A stretch of DNA of 64,000 nucleotides from Acetivibrio thermocellus ATCC 27405 (lineage in GTDB: Bacteria > Bacillota > Clostridia > Acetivibrionales > Acetivibrionaceae): the NCBI RefSeq assembly GCF_000015865.1, contig NC_009012.1:806001-870000 (forward strand). The letters are read 5' to 3'. Positions 24,679 through 34,618 of this stretch are shown here, one piece after another. How positions within the stretch are numbered: the first letter of the stretch is position 1; every line of letters begins with the position of its first letter. A program made the translations under genes and the position numbers. Below the pieces are notes generated by a model. It was not told the DNA's origin and did not search any database. It saw nothing but the letters and a program-made list of their open reading frames with translations.

Positions 24679-25308
24679 ATGATAAAAAAAATACACGAGG
24701 TTCTTATTTCACATATAAAAAACAATATAAACACTTACTTTTTCCTTTTCCTGATGTACATAGGAGGAATATCCGCAGGAGCTTTTACCGTCAATGGATT
24801 AAGCTCACTTCAAAGGAATGAACTGATAAACTACTTTCAAGGATTTTTGGAACTTTTTGAGCATCAATGGGTTGACAGCAATGAAATATTAAGAATCTCA
24901 ATAATAGACAACGCAAGACTTGTAATTGCCTTATGGGTCCTGGGAGTAACTATCATCGGCATACCCTTTATATATCTTCTTGTTGGTATAAGGGGATTTA
25001 TTACCGGCTTCACGTCGGGATTTATAATTTACATTATGGGCTTTAAAGGTGTATTGTTTACATTTTTAACTATTCTTCCAAAAGAAATAATTATGGTTCC
25101 GTGTATTATTGCCCTTGGCGTAAACGGCATTAAATTTTCACTTAACATTGTTAAAGACAAATCAGCTAAACAAATGTCAAAGAACAGTCTGAAAACAAAC
25201 TTTTTTGCATACTGTTTTGTAACTTTGTTTTTTTCCTGCTTTTTACTTGTCGGGATACTGGTAGAAGCTTACATTTCGCCGGTTTTTATGAGAATGATGA
25301 TTTCCTGA
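24679..25308 (+). CDS. spoIIM: stage II sporulation protein M
   Basis: 209 residues from ATG 24679, with AGAGGGG upstream (the open frame extends 14 codons further without a ribosome site). Five membrane helices; the family patterns YFFLFLMYIGGISAGAFTVN, ALWVLGVTIIGIPFIYLLVG and RGFITGFTSGFI are present. SpoIIM works with SpoIID and SpoIIP in remodelling septal peptidoglycan so that the mother cell can engulf the forespore. Confidence 0.92.
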   Translation: MIKKIHEVLISHIKNNINTYFFLFLMYIGGISAGAFTVNGLSSLQRNELINYFQGFLELFEHQWVDSNEILRISIIDNARLVIALWVLGVTIIGIPFIYLLVGIRGFITGFTSGFIIYIMGFKGVLFTFLTILPKEIIMVPCIIALGVNGIKFSLNIVKDKSAKQMSKNSLKTNFFAYCFVTLFFSCFLLVGILVEAYISPVFMRMMIS

Positions 25309-25486
25309 AAGCTAAATCGCAGCAGACTGATAAAATATATTTCATGCATATAATGGTATTTAATGAATAATTTGATATAAATCATGGGTATAATTGCATT
25401 AATACTATTTTATTGTAAGTTATGCACAAAAAAAATTAAGAAAATTATTCAATATACCAAATTATTCTACATAACATGGGAAAATA

Positions 25487-25516
25487 TTGCATTGTAACTA
25501 GAAATTTTTATATAAT
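25487..25516 (+). promoter_or_regulatory. promoter candidate for xerD
   Basis: TTGCAT (25487-25492) and TATAAT (25511-25516), 18 bases apart, about 150 bases before xerD. The rest of the 356-base gap 25309-25664 is AT-rich with no gene visible. Confidence 0.55.
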
Positions 25517-25664
25517 GTAAAGGATGAATAAATATGTCCTCAACTTCAATGTTTCGATAATGGCACTGTTAAATATTGAAAATTAATATCATTTAATGTA
25601 TTGTGAATATGTAAAAACTTTATATTTAAAATAAATTTTGCGAATAAAAAGGAGTAGAATGCTA

Positions 25665-26549
25665 ATGGAAGAGTTGGTATTGCATTTTCTGGATTTTTTG
25701 AAAAATGACAAGCGATTGTCTCTCAATACTTTGCAATCATATAAAAGAGACATAGAACAGTACATTACATATTTGAAGGATATGAAGATTCAAAATATTG
25801 CAAATACGAATAAAACAACTGTTATAGCATATCTTTTGCACTTGCAGAAAAAGGGCAGGGCGACTTCCACCATATCCCGCAACCTTGCATCAATAAGGTC
25901 GTTCTATCAATACTTAACCAAAAAAGGGATAATATCTCAGGATCCTACGGAAAATCTGGAGTCACCGAAAGTAGAAAAGAAACTTCCACAGATTCTCTCA
26001 ACGAAAGAAGTGGAGCTTCTTTTAGAACAGCCAAAGTGTGATGACTTAAAAGGATACAGGGACAAGGCAATGCTTGAGCTTCTTTACGCAACAGGAATAA
26101 GAGTGTCTGAGCTCATTTCCCTTGATTTGGATGATGTAAACCTTGAAATGCAATATATAAGGTGCAACAAGGGAGCAAGGGAAAGAATTGTTCCGATTGG
26201 TTCAGTATCCGTAAATGCGTTGCAGGAATATTTGACGAAGTCTCGAAACCTTTTAATACAAAGACCTGATGAAAAGGCCCTGTTTGTTAATGTAAACGGA
26301 AAAAGGCTGACCAGGCAGGGATTCTGGAAAATAATAAAACAGTACAAAAATCAGGCAAAGATCAATAAAGACATTACTCCCCATACCTTAAGACACTCCT
26401 TTGCCGCACATCTTCTTGAAAACGGTGCGGATCTCAGATCAATACAGGAAATGCTCGGGCATTCCGATATATCGTCGACACAAATTTATGCTCAACTTGC
26501 CAAAAACAGGATAAAGGAGATTTATAAGAAAACGCATCCAAGAGCATAA
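25665..26549 (+). CDS. xerD: site-specific tyrosine recombinase XerD
   Basis: 294 residues from ATG 25665 (MEELVLHFLDFL), ten bases behind GGAG; ATG 25659 is also possible. N-terminal core-binding SAM-like domain (LSLNTLQSYKRDIEQYITYL) and C-terminal catalytic domain with Arg in ATGIRVSELI, the Lys loop, HTLRHSFAAHLLENGADL, GHSDISSTQIY with the nucleophilic Tyr. XerC/XerD resolve chromosome dimers at dif. The following deoB and pdp match the B. subtilis order xerD-drm-pnp-dacF. Confidence 0.92.
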   Translation: MEELVLHFLDFLKNDKRLSLNTLQSYKRDIEQYITYLKDMKIQNIANTNKTTVIAYLLHLQKKGRATSTISRNLASIRSFYQYLTKKGIISQDPTENLESPKVEKKLPQILSTKEVELLLEQPKCDDLKGYRDKAMLELLYATGIRVSELISLDLDDVNLEMQYIRCNKGARERIVPIGSVSVNALQEYLTKSRNLLIQRPDEKALFVNVNGKRLTRQGFWKIIKQYKNQAKINKDITPHTLRHSFAAHLLENGADLRSIQEMLGHSDISSTQIYAQLAKNRIKEIYKKTHPRA

Positions 26550-26611
26550 TTAAACAAATTTAACCAAAAAAAGAATGATTCATTAAATTTGAGATTTGTA
26601 ATATAATAAAA

Positions 26612-26642
26612 AGGTGGGATGAAGACATCCTGCCTTTCTTAT
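26612..26642 (+). terminator. terminator-like hairpin between xerD and deoB
   Basis: AGGTGGGATG pairs with CATCCTGCCT (two G-T pairs) around a GNRA-like AAGA loop; the tail TTCTTATTT is T-rich but interrupted. Confidence 0.7.
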
Positions 26643-26701
26643 TTATCCTCTTTTAATAAAAGAAAGGACCACTTCTATTTTGAACAAAGGAGAAATAGGC
26701 C

Positions 26702-27868
26702 ATGAAAAGAGCTATAATAATCGTTTTGGACAGTGTTGGCATGGGAGAGCTTCCCGATGCGGCAAAATACGGTGACGAAGGCAGCAACACATTAGGAAAT
26801 ATTGCAAAGAATTTACCTGATTTTAGTCTGCCAAATCTTGAGTCTTTGGGATTGGGAAATATTGACGGTATGACAGGCTATGAGCCTTCAAAAAATCCTT
26901 TAGGCTCTTACGGAAGAATGGCGGAAAAATCCGCGGGCAAGGACACAACAACAGGTCATTGGGAGATTGCCGGCCTGATATTGGATAAGCCTTTTCCGGT
27001 ATATCCAAACGGATTTCCCGAAGATATAATAAAAAGATTCGAAGACAGTATAGGAACAAAGACATTGGGAAATGTTCCGGCATCGGGGACAGAGATAATC
27101 AAGCTGTTAGGAGATGAGCATGTAAAGACAGGCTATCCAATCGTGTACACATCGGCCGACAGTGTGTTTCAAATAGCAGCCCATGAGAATGTAATACCCG
27201 TGGAGAGGCTCTATGACATGTGCCGGACGGCACGAAACATTCTTACCGGAGAACATGCGGTCGGACGGGTAATTGCAAGGCCTTTCATCGGCGAGTCGGG
27301 AAACTACAAAAGAACCGACAGAAGGAAAGATTTTTCTCTTGCTCCTGTAGGAAAAACACTTTTGGACTATGCAGTTGAAAATGGTTACAAAGTCAAGGCA
27401 GTCGGAAAGATTGAGGATATATTTGGCGGAAGAGGTATTACCGAGTCAGTCCACATTCACGACAACATGGATGGAGTGGACAGGACCCTTGAGTATATGA
27501 GGGATGATTTTGAAGGTATTCTTTTTACAAATCTTGTGGACTTTGACATGCTTTACGGGCATCGCAACGATATTGCCGGTTATGCCAATGCTTTGAAAGA
27601 GTTTGACCGAAGGATTCCGGAAATATTGGCAAATTTGCGGGAAGATGACCTTCTTGTTATAACTGCAGATCACGGCTGTGACCCATCCACGGAAAGTACC
27701 GATCATTCAAGAGAATATGTGCCTTTACTTGTATACGGAAAGAAGTTTAAAAGCAATGTAAACTTAGGTACGAGAAGCACCTTTGCGGATGTTGCAAAAA
27801 CTGTGGCCCACTATCTTGGAATCAGCAGCAATTTAGAGGGAGAAAGCTTTCTTGGAAGCATACTGTAA
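26702..27868 (+). CDS. deoB: phosphopentomutase
   Basis: 388 residues of the alkaline-phosphatase-like fold: [17 protein letters not shown] (metal-binding Asp), [15 protein letters not shown] with the phosphorylated Thr, and [20 protein letters not shown] with metal-binding His/Asp. It interconverts ribose-1-phosphate (or deoxyribose-1-phosphate) and the 5-phosphate. With pdp 31 bases downstream it forms a nucleoside salvage pair: the phosphorylase releases pentose-1-phosphate, the mutase feeds it to central metabolism. Confidence 0.95.
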   Translation: MKRAIIIVLDSVGMGELPDAAKYGDEGSNTLGNIAKNLPDFSLPNLESLGLGNIDGMTGYEPSKNPLGSYGRMAEKSAGKDTTTGHWEIAGLILDKPFPVYPNGFPEDIIKRFEDSIGTKTLGNVPASGTEIIKLLGDEHVKTGYPIVYTSADSVFQIAAHENVIPVERLYDMCRTARNILTGEHAVGRVIARPFIGESGNYKRTDRRKDFSLAPVGKTLLDYAVENGYKVKAVGKIEDIFGGRGITESVHIHDNMDGVDRTLEYMRDDFEGILFTNLVDFDMLYGHRNDIAGYANALKEFDRRIPEILANLREDDLLVITADHGCDPSTESTDHSREYVPLLVYGKKFKSNVNLGTRSTFADVAKTVAHYLGISSNLEGESFLGSIL

Positions 27869-27899
27869 AGCATAATGATTATTTTCGGAGGTTAAAACT

Positions 27900-29201
27900 A
27901 TGAGAATGGTTGATCTTATAAACAAAAAAAAGCGGGGAGAAGCTCTGTCCGCCGCTGAAATTGATTATATTGTCCAAGGCTATACAAAGGGCGAAATACC
28001 GGACTATCAGATGTCGGCATTTTTGATGGCTGTATATTTCAAAGGAATGAACAGAGAAGAGACGGCAAACCTTACTTTATCCATGGTCAATTCCGGTGAA
28101 ACGGTTGACCTTTCGATGATTGAAGGAATAAAGGTTGACAAGCATTCTTCCGGTGGCGTTGGAGACAAAATCAGTCTTGTAATAGTTCCGCTTTGTGCCT
28201 GTGTTGGGATACCGGTTGCAAAAATGTCCGGAAGAGGGCTTGGGCACACCGGCGGAACAATTGATAAGCTGGAATCCATAGAAGGATTTAGAACCGAGCT
28301 TACGAAAGAGGAGTTTGTGAACAACGTAAACAAATATAAAATGGCCATAGTAGGCCAATCGCCAAATCTCACTCCTGCGGACAAAAAAATATATGCTCTG
28401 AGAGATGTTACCGGTACGGTGGACAGCATACCGCTTATAGCAAGCTCAATAATGAGTAAAAAAATCGCCTCCGGGTGCGATTGCATTGTCCTGGATGTCA
28501 AGGTGGGATCCGGAGCCTTCATGAAGTCCGTGGACGAAGCCGTGATTTTGGCAAAAACCATGGTGGAAATAGGCAAAGCTTTGGGAAGAAGAACTGTTGC
28601 GGTTGTAACAGACATGAGCCAGCCTTTGGGATATGAAGTGGGAAACGCCAACGAAGTTAAAGAAGCAATAGAAATATTGAAGGGCCACGGTGCCGAGGAC
28701 GAGACAACGGTGGCACTCACAATTGCATCCCATATGGCGGTATTGGGCGGTGCTTTTTCAGATTATGAATCGGCTTACAACCATATGCGCAAATTGATAG
28801 AATCCGGCAAGGCAGTGGAAAAATTAAAGGAATTAATCAGAATACAGGGGGGAAATACCGATGTGGTGGACAACCCAAATCTTTTACCCCAGGCCGAAAA
28901 ACACATAGAAGTTAAATCCTCAACGGCAGGTTATATAAATTCTGTCAATGCCGAGGACATAGGAGTTTCGGCAATGCTTCTTGGAGCAGGAAGAAAGACC
29001 AAAAACGACAGCATAGATTTTTCAGCGGGCATCACAATGGTAAAAAAGATTGGGGATTGGGTTGATGAAGGTGATACTTTGTGCATACTTCACACAAACA
29101 AGTCCGACTTTCAAGAGGCAGAAAGGCTTTCCAAAAATGCTTTTGTCATAAAAAACACGAAACCTGAACCGATTAAATATGTTCACTGTGTTATTGACTG
29201 A
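27900..29201 (+). CDS. pdp: pyrimidine-nucleoside phosphorylase
   Basis: 433 residues. Phosphate-binding and family signature KVDKHSSGGVGDKISLVIVP, then AKMSGRGLGHTGGTIDKLES, and SSIMSKKIASGCDCIVLDVK; C-terminal lipoyl-like domain with SSTAGYINSV. Splits uridine and thymidine with phosphate into base and pentose-1-phosphate. CGGAGG upstream. Dimer family member of standard length (about 430). Confidence 0.95.
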   Translation: MRMVDLINKKKRGEALSAAEIDYIVQGYTKGEIPDYQMSAFLMAVYFKGMNREETANLTLSMVNSGETVDLSMIEGIKVDKHSSGGVGDKISLVIVPLCACVGIPVAKMSGRGLGHTGGTIDKLESIEGFRTELTKEEFVNNVNKYKMAIVGQSPNLTPADKKIYALRDVTGTVDSIPLIASSIMSKKIASGCDCIVLDVKVGSGAFMKSVDEAVILAKTMVEIGKALGRRTVAVVTDMSQPLGYEVGNANEVKEAIEILKGHGAEDETTVALTIASHMAVLGGAFSDYESAYNHMRKLIESGKAVEKLKELIRIQGGNTDVVDNPNLLPQAEKHIEVKSSTAGYINSVNAEDIGVSAMLLGAGRKTKNDSIDFSAGITMVKKIGDWVDEGDTLCILHTNKSDFQEAERLSKNAFVIKNTKPEPIKYVHCVID

Positions 29202-29292
29202 AAAAAACGTACAAACTTTTTTAAATTAAGTATATATATGCCTTTTCAAGCATAAAAATCTATTGATGATAAATGCTTGGAGGGGTCTTTAA

Positions 29293-30507
29293 GTGTTGAG
29301 AAAGGTTATAATCTGTTTTACAGCGGCGGTATTTTTGCTGAACATAATGGCAATATCCGTTCTTTCAGCTCCAGCTGTCGGCGAGCCGGTATACGATGTC
29401 GAAACCGTTGCTGATATAATGGCAAATACCAATGTATTTGAATTGCAGGCAAAGAGCTATGTTTTGATGGATGCCGAAACCGGTCAGATTCTTTTGGAAA
29501 ACAGAAGCCACGAAAGATTGCCCATAGCAAGTATAACAAAAATCATGTCCATGTTGTTGGTAATGGAAGCAATTGATTCGGGGAAAATCAACATGGATGA
29601 TATAGTGACGGCTTCAGAGTATGCCGCAAGCATGGGAGGTTCCCAGGCTTATATTGAGCCGGGCGAACAGTATACGGTAAGAGATGCTCTAAAAGCAGTT
29701 GCAACCCACTCATCCAATGACGTAACCGTTTCCCTGGCCGAACTTGTGGCCGGAAGCGAACAGGTGTTTGTGGTGCTTATGAACGAAAAGGCAAAAGAAC
29801 TTGGCATGAACAACACAAACTTCCTTGATTGTACCGGGCTTACGGATGAAGGCCATTACAGCACCGCATATGATGTTGCGCTTATGTCGAGAGAGCTTAT
29901 TGTAAAACACCCGAAAATTCTTGAGTTTACCTCCATCTGGATGGATACCTTCAGAAACGGAGAATTTCAGTTGGTAAACACCAACAAACTTGTTCATTTC
30001 TATGAAGGATGTGACGGACTGAAAACAGGGTTTACCCGTGCAGCAGGTCACTGTCTTTCGGCAACCGCCAAAAGAAATGACATGAGACTTATTTCCGTGG
30101 TGTTGGGTGAGCCGGATTCAAACACCAGATTTGCAGAAACGAGAAAACTTTTAGACTACGGATTTGCCAATTATGAATCAAAACAGGTAAACAAAAAAGG
30201 TGAAGTGGTCAACGAAATTGAAGTAAAAAGAGCATTGATTCCCAAAATAAAGGCCCTTTACGGCGATGATGTAAAACTCCTTTTTGCAAGAAGTGACAAA
30301 GGCAAGGTAGTAAGAGAAGTACGATTGAAAAGCTTTCTTACAGCCCCGGTGGCAAAAGGCGAGAAAGTGGGCGAAGTGGTATATAAAATAGGTGAAAAGG
30401 AGATTGCAAAAGTGGATCTTGTTTCCGACAGGGATGTAGAGAAGGCTTCTTTTGGAAAATTGTTTATAAACATGCTTTCAAGCTGGTTCAGTCTGGGAAG
30501 AAGTTAA
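29293..30507 (+). CDS. dacF: D-alanyl-D-alanine carboxypeptidase (DacF/PBP5-like)
   Basis: 404 residues from GTG 29293, with GGAGGGG upstream. Signal peptide 1-25; S11 peptidase domain with SxxK at S80-K83 (IASITKIM), SxN at S140-N142 (HSSND) and KTG at K244-G246 (DGLKTGFTRAAG); C-terminal beta domain (about 310-385). Trims the terminal D-Ala of peptidoglycan pentapeptides. The neighbourhood (xerD, deoB, pdp) matches that of dacF upstream of spoIIA in Bacillus; spoIIA is not in this position here. Confidence 0.92.
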   Translation: MLRKVIICFTAAVFLLNIMAISVLSAPAVGEPVYDVETVADIMANTNVFELQAKSYVLMDAETGQILLENRSHERLPIASITKIMSMLLVMEAIDSGKINMDDIVTASEYAASMGGSQAYIEPGEQYTVRDALKAVATHSSNDVTVSLAELVAGSEQVFVVLMNEKAKELGMNNTNFLDCTGLTDEGHYSTAYDVALMSRELIVKHPKILEFTSIWMDTFRNGEFQLVNTNKLVHFYEGCDGLKTGFTRAAGHCLSATAKRNDMRLISVVLGEPDSNTRFAETRKLLDYGFANYESKQVNKKGEVVNEIEVKRALIPKIKALYGDDVKLLFARSDKGKVVREVRLKSFLTAPVAKGEKVGEVVYKIGEKEIAKVDLVSDRDVEKASFGKLFINMLSSWFSLGRS

Positions 30508-30538
30508 ATGAAAGCCCGAAATAATCCGGCGGCAACTT

Positions 30539-30591
30539 ACCGTGCCACCCCAAAAGTTCTTATGAGGCTTAAAGGGGCACGGTTTTTTATT
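30539..30591 (+). terminator. terminator after dacF
   Basis: ACCGTGCC-A-CCCC pairs with GGGGCACGGT with a bulge, loop of about 22 bases, then TTTTTTATTTT. Confidence 0.8.
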
Positions 30592-30720
30592 TTATTGAAA
30601 CCGGTTAATTTTAAACAAGTTTGAAAAATCGTTTTGAAATGCGCAAGGATTTAGATATAATTATATACAAGTATAAAATCAGCATTAAAAACAGGGAATA
30701 TACCAAAAGGATTGATAGAC

Positions 30721-31374
30721 ATGGCTTTATGGGGAATTTTTATTAGCGCTTTTATTATAGGTTTTTCGGGAGCAATAATGCCGGGGCCAATGTTGGGAGT
30801 CACAATAGACGGAAGCCTGAAAAAGAGCTGGATGGCGGGACCGTTGATAGTGCTGGGACACGGAATACTGGAACTTTTGTTAATTGCCGTAATGACCTTT
30901 GGTCTTAAAGATTTCTTTTCCAATTTAACGGTTGCCGGATTTATCGGATTATTTGGCGGTCTTTTTCTTGCCTGGATGGGCTATGGTATGATAAAGTCCG
31001 CTGTAGGAAAATCAGTCTCTTTAAACGGCCAGAGAACAGGGAATAACTCATATTTGAGAAATCTTGTATTTACAGGCATATATGTGAGTGCAACCAATCC
31101 TTACTTTATTATTTGGTGGGCTTCAACAGGAATGGAGTCAATACGCCGGGCTTATGAGATAGGATTGCTTGGGGTTTTGTTTTTTTATGTCGGACATATT
31201 TTATCGGATTTTGCATGGTACACTTTGATATCTGTAGCCGTTTCAAGAGGAAAGAAGCTTGTAAGTGACGCTGTATACTCCAGGATTGTGCTGCTGCTGG
31301 GAATATTTATTATAGCTTTTTCATTCTATTTTATAGGCAGTGGATGTAAAATGTTATTAAACGGCGTGATGTGA
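30721..31374 (+). CDS. LysE/RhtB-family amino acid exporter
   Basis: 217 residues from ATG 30721 (AAAAGGA upstream). Six membrane helices in the LysE pattern: N-terminal FSGAIMPGPMLGVTIDGSL (the conserved G-x-x-x-PGP), a middle FIGLFGGLFLAWMGYGMIKS, and VSATNPYFIIWWAS in the fourth helix. The family exports lysine, threonine, homoserine or cysteine products; the substrate cannot be assigned. Single gene between terminator and the guaB promoter. Confidence 0.85.
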   Translation: MALWGIFISAFIIGFSGAIMPGPMLGVTIDGSLKKSWMAGPLIVLGHGILELLLIAVMTFGLKDFFSNLTVAGFIGLFGGLFLAWMGYGMIKSAVGKSVSLNGQRTGNNSYLRNLVFTGIYVSATNPYFIIWWASTGMESIRRAYEIGLLGVLFFYVGHILSDFAWYTLISVAVSRGKKLVSDAVYSRIVLLLGIFIIAFSFYFIGSGCKMLLNGVM

Positions 31375-31531
31375 ATGCTTTCTATATGTCTTTTTAAGCA
31401 TTTTCAACATTTTTTGGACTGTCAATGTATCGAATTATAAATAAGAAATCTGCTATCATAATTAATGAAATACAATAGGAAATATAATAAAGAAAAACTG
31501 ATTGCAAATTGCAGTGCTGTAAAAAAAATCT

Positions 31532-31560
31532 TTGACATTAGGCAAAAAATGATATAAAAT
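31532..31560 (+). promoter_or_regulatory. promoter of guaB
   Basis: TTGACA (31532-31537) and TAAAAT (31555-31560) with a 17-base spacer, about 30 bases before the start codon. No purine riboswitch fold is seen in the short leader. Confidence 0.75.
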
Positions 31561-31591
31561 ATTTTAAATTTATATGAGGAGGAAAGAAAGC

Positions 31592-33085
31592 ATGGCGTAT
31601 ATCTATGAAGAGGTGTCAAGAACTTTCAGCGAATACTTACTAATACCAAATCTTACAACGGAAAAATGTACTCCGGATAATATAGACCTTAGCACTCCTT
31701 TGGTAAAATTCAAAAAAGATGAAGAGTGTAGTTTAAAACTCAATATTCCTATAGTATCCGCCATTATGCAGTCGGTGTCCAACGACACACTGGCAATAGC
31801 TCTTGCCAGATGCGGAGGATTATCTTTTATATATGCTTCTCAGCCAATTGAAAGCCAGGCTGAAATGGTTAAAAGAGTAAAAAAGTACAAGTCGGGATTT
31901 GTTGTCAGCGACTCCAATCTCACCATCGACAGCACATTGAAGGATGTCATCGAGTTAAAGAACAGAACCGGCCATTCCACTATCGCAATAACGGACGACG
32001 GTACAGCTTCCGGAAAGCTTCTTGGATTGGTCACTACAAGGGACTATAGAATAAGCAGGGATCCTTTGGATAAAAAAGTAAAGGATTTCATGACACCCTT
32101 CTCAAAACTCGTTGTAGGTAAATTGGGTATCAGCTTAAGCGAAGCAAATGACATAATATGGGAAAACAAGCTTAATTGTCTTCCTATTGTTGACGATGAG
32201 CAAAGGCTTCACTATTTAGTTTTCAGAAAAGACTATGACGACCATAAGCAGAACCCTTATGAACTGCTTGACAGCAACAAAAGACTTAGAGTCGGAGCAG
32301 GAATAAACACAAGAGACTACAAAGAAAGAGTGCCGGCGCTGGTAGATGCGGGAGTTGACGTCCTGTGTATTGATTCGTCCGATGGATTTTCCGTATGGCA
32401 GAAATATACCCTGGATTATATAAAATCAAATTACAATATAAAAGTCGGTGCGGGAAATGTGGTTGACAGGGAAGGTTTCTTGTACCTTGCCGAGGCCGGA
32501 GCCGACTTTGTAAAGGTTGGAATCGGTGGAGGCTCCATTTGTATAACCCGTGAACAAAAAGGAATCGGAAGAGGACAAGCCACGGCCGTTATTGAAGTGG
32601 CAAAAGCCAGAGATGAATATTTTGAGAAAACCGGCGTTTACATTCCGATTTGCTCAGACGGCGGTATTGTTCACGACTATCACATTGTTCTGGCCCTGGC
32701 AATGGGTGCTGATTTCGTAATGATGGGAAGATATTTTGCAAGATTCGATGAAAGTCCCACGAAGAAAGTTAAGAGCGGAAACGGTTATGTTAAAGAATAT
32801 TGGGGGGAAGGCTCAAACAGAGCCAGGAACTGGCAGCGTTACGACCATGGAGGGGAAAGTACCAATCTGAAATTTGAAGAAGGTGTTGACAGCTACGTAC
32901 CTTATGCGGGTAAACTGAGAGACAACCTTGAAATTACACTGAGCAAAATAAAAGCTACAATGTCAAGCTGCGGCGCAGCTTCCATAAGCGAGCTTCAGAA
33001 AACCGCAAGGCTGACTGTGGTATCTTCCACAAGCATAATAGAAGGCGGGGCTCACGACGTTATATTAAAGGACAAGGATTATTAA
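31592..33085 (+). CDS. guaB: inosine-5'-monophosphate dehydrogenase
   Basis: 497 residues from ATG 31592, directly behind GAGGAGGAAAG. Order: N-terminal barrel start ([20 protein letters not shown]), two CBS domains (about 95-210; [20 protein letters not shown]), then the barrel with the active-site loop [20 protein letters not shown] (catalytic Cys) and [20 protein letters not shown]. Makes XMP from IMP with NAD, the committed step to guanine nucleotides. The C-terminus ([20 protein letters not shown]) follows a form common in Clostridia. Confidence 0.92.
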   Translation: MAYIYEEVSRTFSEYLLIPNLTTEKCTPDNIDLSTPLVKFKKDEECSLKLNIPIVSAIMQSVSNDTLAIALARCGGLSFIYASQPIESQAEMVKRVKKYKSGFVVSDSNLTIDSTLKDVIELKNRTGHSTIAITDDGTASGKLLGLVTTRDYRISRDPLDKKVKDFMTPFSKLVVGKLGISLSEANDIIWENKLNCLPIVDDEQRLHYLVFRKDYDDHKQNPYELLDSNKRLRVGAGINTRDYKERVPALVDAGVDVLCIDSSDGFSVWQKYTLDYIKSNYNIKVGAGNVVDREGFLYLAEAGADFVKVGIGGGSICITREQKGIGRGQATAVIEVAKARDEYFEKTGVYIPICSDGGIVHDYHIVLALAMGADFVMMGRYFARFDESPTKKVKSGNGYVKEYWGEGSNRARNWQRYDHGGESTNLKFEEGVDSYVPYAGKLRDNLEITLSKIKATMSSCGAASISELQKTARLTVVSSTSIIEGGAHDVILKDKDY

Positions 33086-33101
33086 TTGCCGCTTTTTAGC
33101 T

Positions 33102-33152
33102 TGTGCCTCCCACGGGTTTTAGAAGAGTAAAACCTGTGCGGGGCACATTTTT
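33102..33152 (+). terminator. long terminator after guaB
   Basis: TGTGCC-T-CCCACGGGTTTTA pairs with TAAAACCTGTGCGGGGCACA (a few mismatches) around GAAGAG, then TTTTT. Confidence 0.85.
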
Positions 33153-33200
33153 ATACAATAGAAATTATTCCTGATTATTTTTGACAGAAACTATTTTGCA

Positions 33201-33230
33201 AAATAAAAATCTCCATAAAAGGAGATCTTT
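33201..33230 (-). terminator. terminator of the 33.4-34.4 kb minus-strand gene
   Basis: ATCTCC and GGAGAT pair around six bases; read on the minus strand the stem is followed by TTTTATTTT. The rest of the gap 33086-33394 is AT-rich without a gene. Confidence 0.65.
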
Positions 33231-33394
33231 ATGTATTATCATTTTAGTTAACAGTCCTTTCAATCAATAAATTTACCGTTCTTTCAGACATTATCAAACA
33301 ACTCCCTTCATTATCAGTATATTTTTTTTTTAAGTTTTGAGTGCTTGTCTTAAGTTTCTTTATACTTCTTTATTGTGGCACAAATTTTCGGATT

Positions 33395-34372
33395 TTAAAC
33401 ATGCTTTTTTTCACATTTTGTTATGGAAATTACAACACCGTCTCCGGGCAGAATCCAATCTTTAAAGCCGATTTCAATACCGTTGTCCATTGGTTCTTCA
33501 ATAATTCTGTCTTTATGATTTCCCATAAATCCGAAACTATGCCACGATAATTGATAAGAAGGGTCGTTTAATATGAAAATAACGCTGTATTCTTTGCAGG
33601 GACGGGTTATCTTGTTGGAAAAGCAAACGTCATTTAAAGGCACAATTGTTTCAATAACCATGTCTATGGTACATTTCTTTTTTACTTTTACATCCCAGAA
33701 GGTATGTACTTTAATGCAGTATGCATCGCTGTTTTCAAGGCAATTGTCCGAAATATCGATTCTTTCATTAATTTCTTTGGTAAAATCCACGGAATCAACA
33801 GCAAATTTTTTGATTTGATAGAGCTTATTGTTTTCCACCTGTCGGACTTTTTGCATTTCCGCGCCAAATGGAATTTTTATGGTACATTCTTTTTTTGACG
33901 GGTTTACAATCTCAAACTTTTTTCTTATGGTTTTGGTTATGTAGTTTTCTCCGATGTGACATTCTATTCTGGTTCTGTAGCTTTTATAATAACATTCGTT
34001 TAAAAGTGAAGAAAGTTCCCTTTCAAAAAAATTATAAAAATTGTCCTTGTCATGGTCATTGTCTCTAAAATAAAGTTCTGTTTCAATTTTTGCCTTCAAA
34101 TCCTTCATTTCTTTCTTCGTCAGCCTGTTGACAAAATCGTACTTGACCAGTGTTTCCGTAGATTCCACCCAAAATTTTATAAGGTTTATGAAAGTGGATG
34201 TAATAAGTGACACTCCCACACTTCTTATTGCCGTAAGAATAATATCCCCGAATATACCTAAATAAAAGGCATTCTTTGGAGGAAAGAACAACTCAAAATA
34301 AGAAGCGGACATTATTAATGTCGTTCCAAGTATAAGCGAAATCAGAGAAATTATCCTAAGCCTTTTAACCAC
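33395..34372 (-). CDS. hypothetical membrane protein with large cytoplasmic domain
   Basis: 325 residues from GTG 34372 (GGAGATGAT upstream). Two N-terminal membrane helices (IISLISLILGTTLIMSASYF and FGDIILTAIRSVGVSLITSTF) are followed by about 260 polar residues predicted mixed alpha/beta (LTKKEMKDLKAKIETELYFR, ECHIGENYITKTIRKKFEIV, RPCKEYSVIFILNDPSYQL). No nucleotide-binding or catalytic motif is evident. I do not recognise the family. It may be a sensor or scaffold at the membrane; this is speculation. Confidence 0.7.
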   Translation of the reverse strand: MVKRLRIISLISLILGTTLIMSASYFELFFPPKNAFYLGIFGDIILTAIRSVGVSLITSTFINLIKFWVESTETLVKYDFVNRLTKKEMKDLKAKIETELYFRDNDHDKDNFYNFFERELSSLLNECYYKSYRTRIECHIGENYITKTIRKKFEIVNPSKKECTIKIPFGAEMQKVRQVENNKLYQIKKFAVDSVDFTKEINERIDISDNCLENSDAYCIKVHTFWDVKVKKKCTIDMVIETIVPLNDVCFSNKITRPCKEYSVIFILNDPSYQLSWHSFGFMGNHKDRIIEEPMDNGIEIGFKDWILPGDGVVISITKCEKKHV

Positions 34373-34618
34373 AACATATCATCTCCGTAAAACTTGTCTT
34401 GGTATAATATATTATGTATAATAGAAAATTATTACAATTTATTTGTACAAACCTTTCAGGGACAGAATTGGCATAAATAAGCAACAGATAGAATTTTTGC
34501 AGGATTTTATCTTGACTCTTGCAAATATTAATGTTACGATTATCTATATTTATTTTGTTTGCATAATTTTTATTCAAATTGGATTTATTGATTAATGTTA
34601 ATGCGGAAGGTGGAAAAT

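Noticed and set aside
25523-25585. 20-codon frame upstream of xerD
   Set aside because: The only purine run is directly next to the ATG; no coding signal.
31375-31591. Purine riboswitch before guaB
   Set aside because: Promoter ends about 30 bases before the start, leaving no room.
33341-33550. Plus-strand open frame overlapping the end of the minus-strand membrane gene
   Set aside because: Shadow of the longer gene, no ribosome site.
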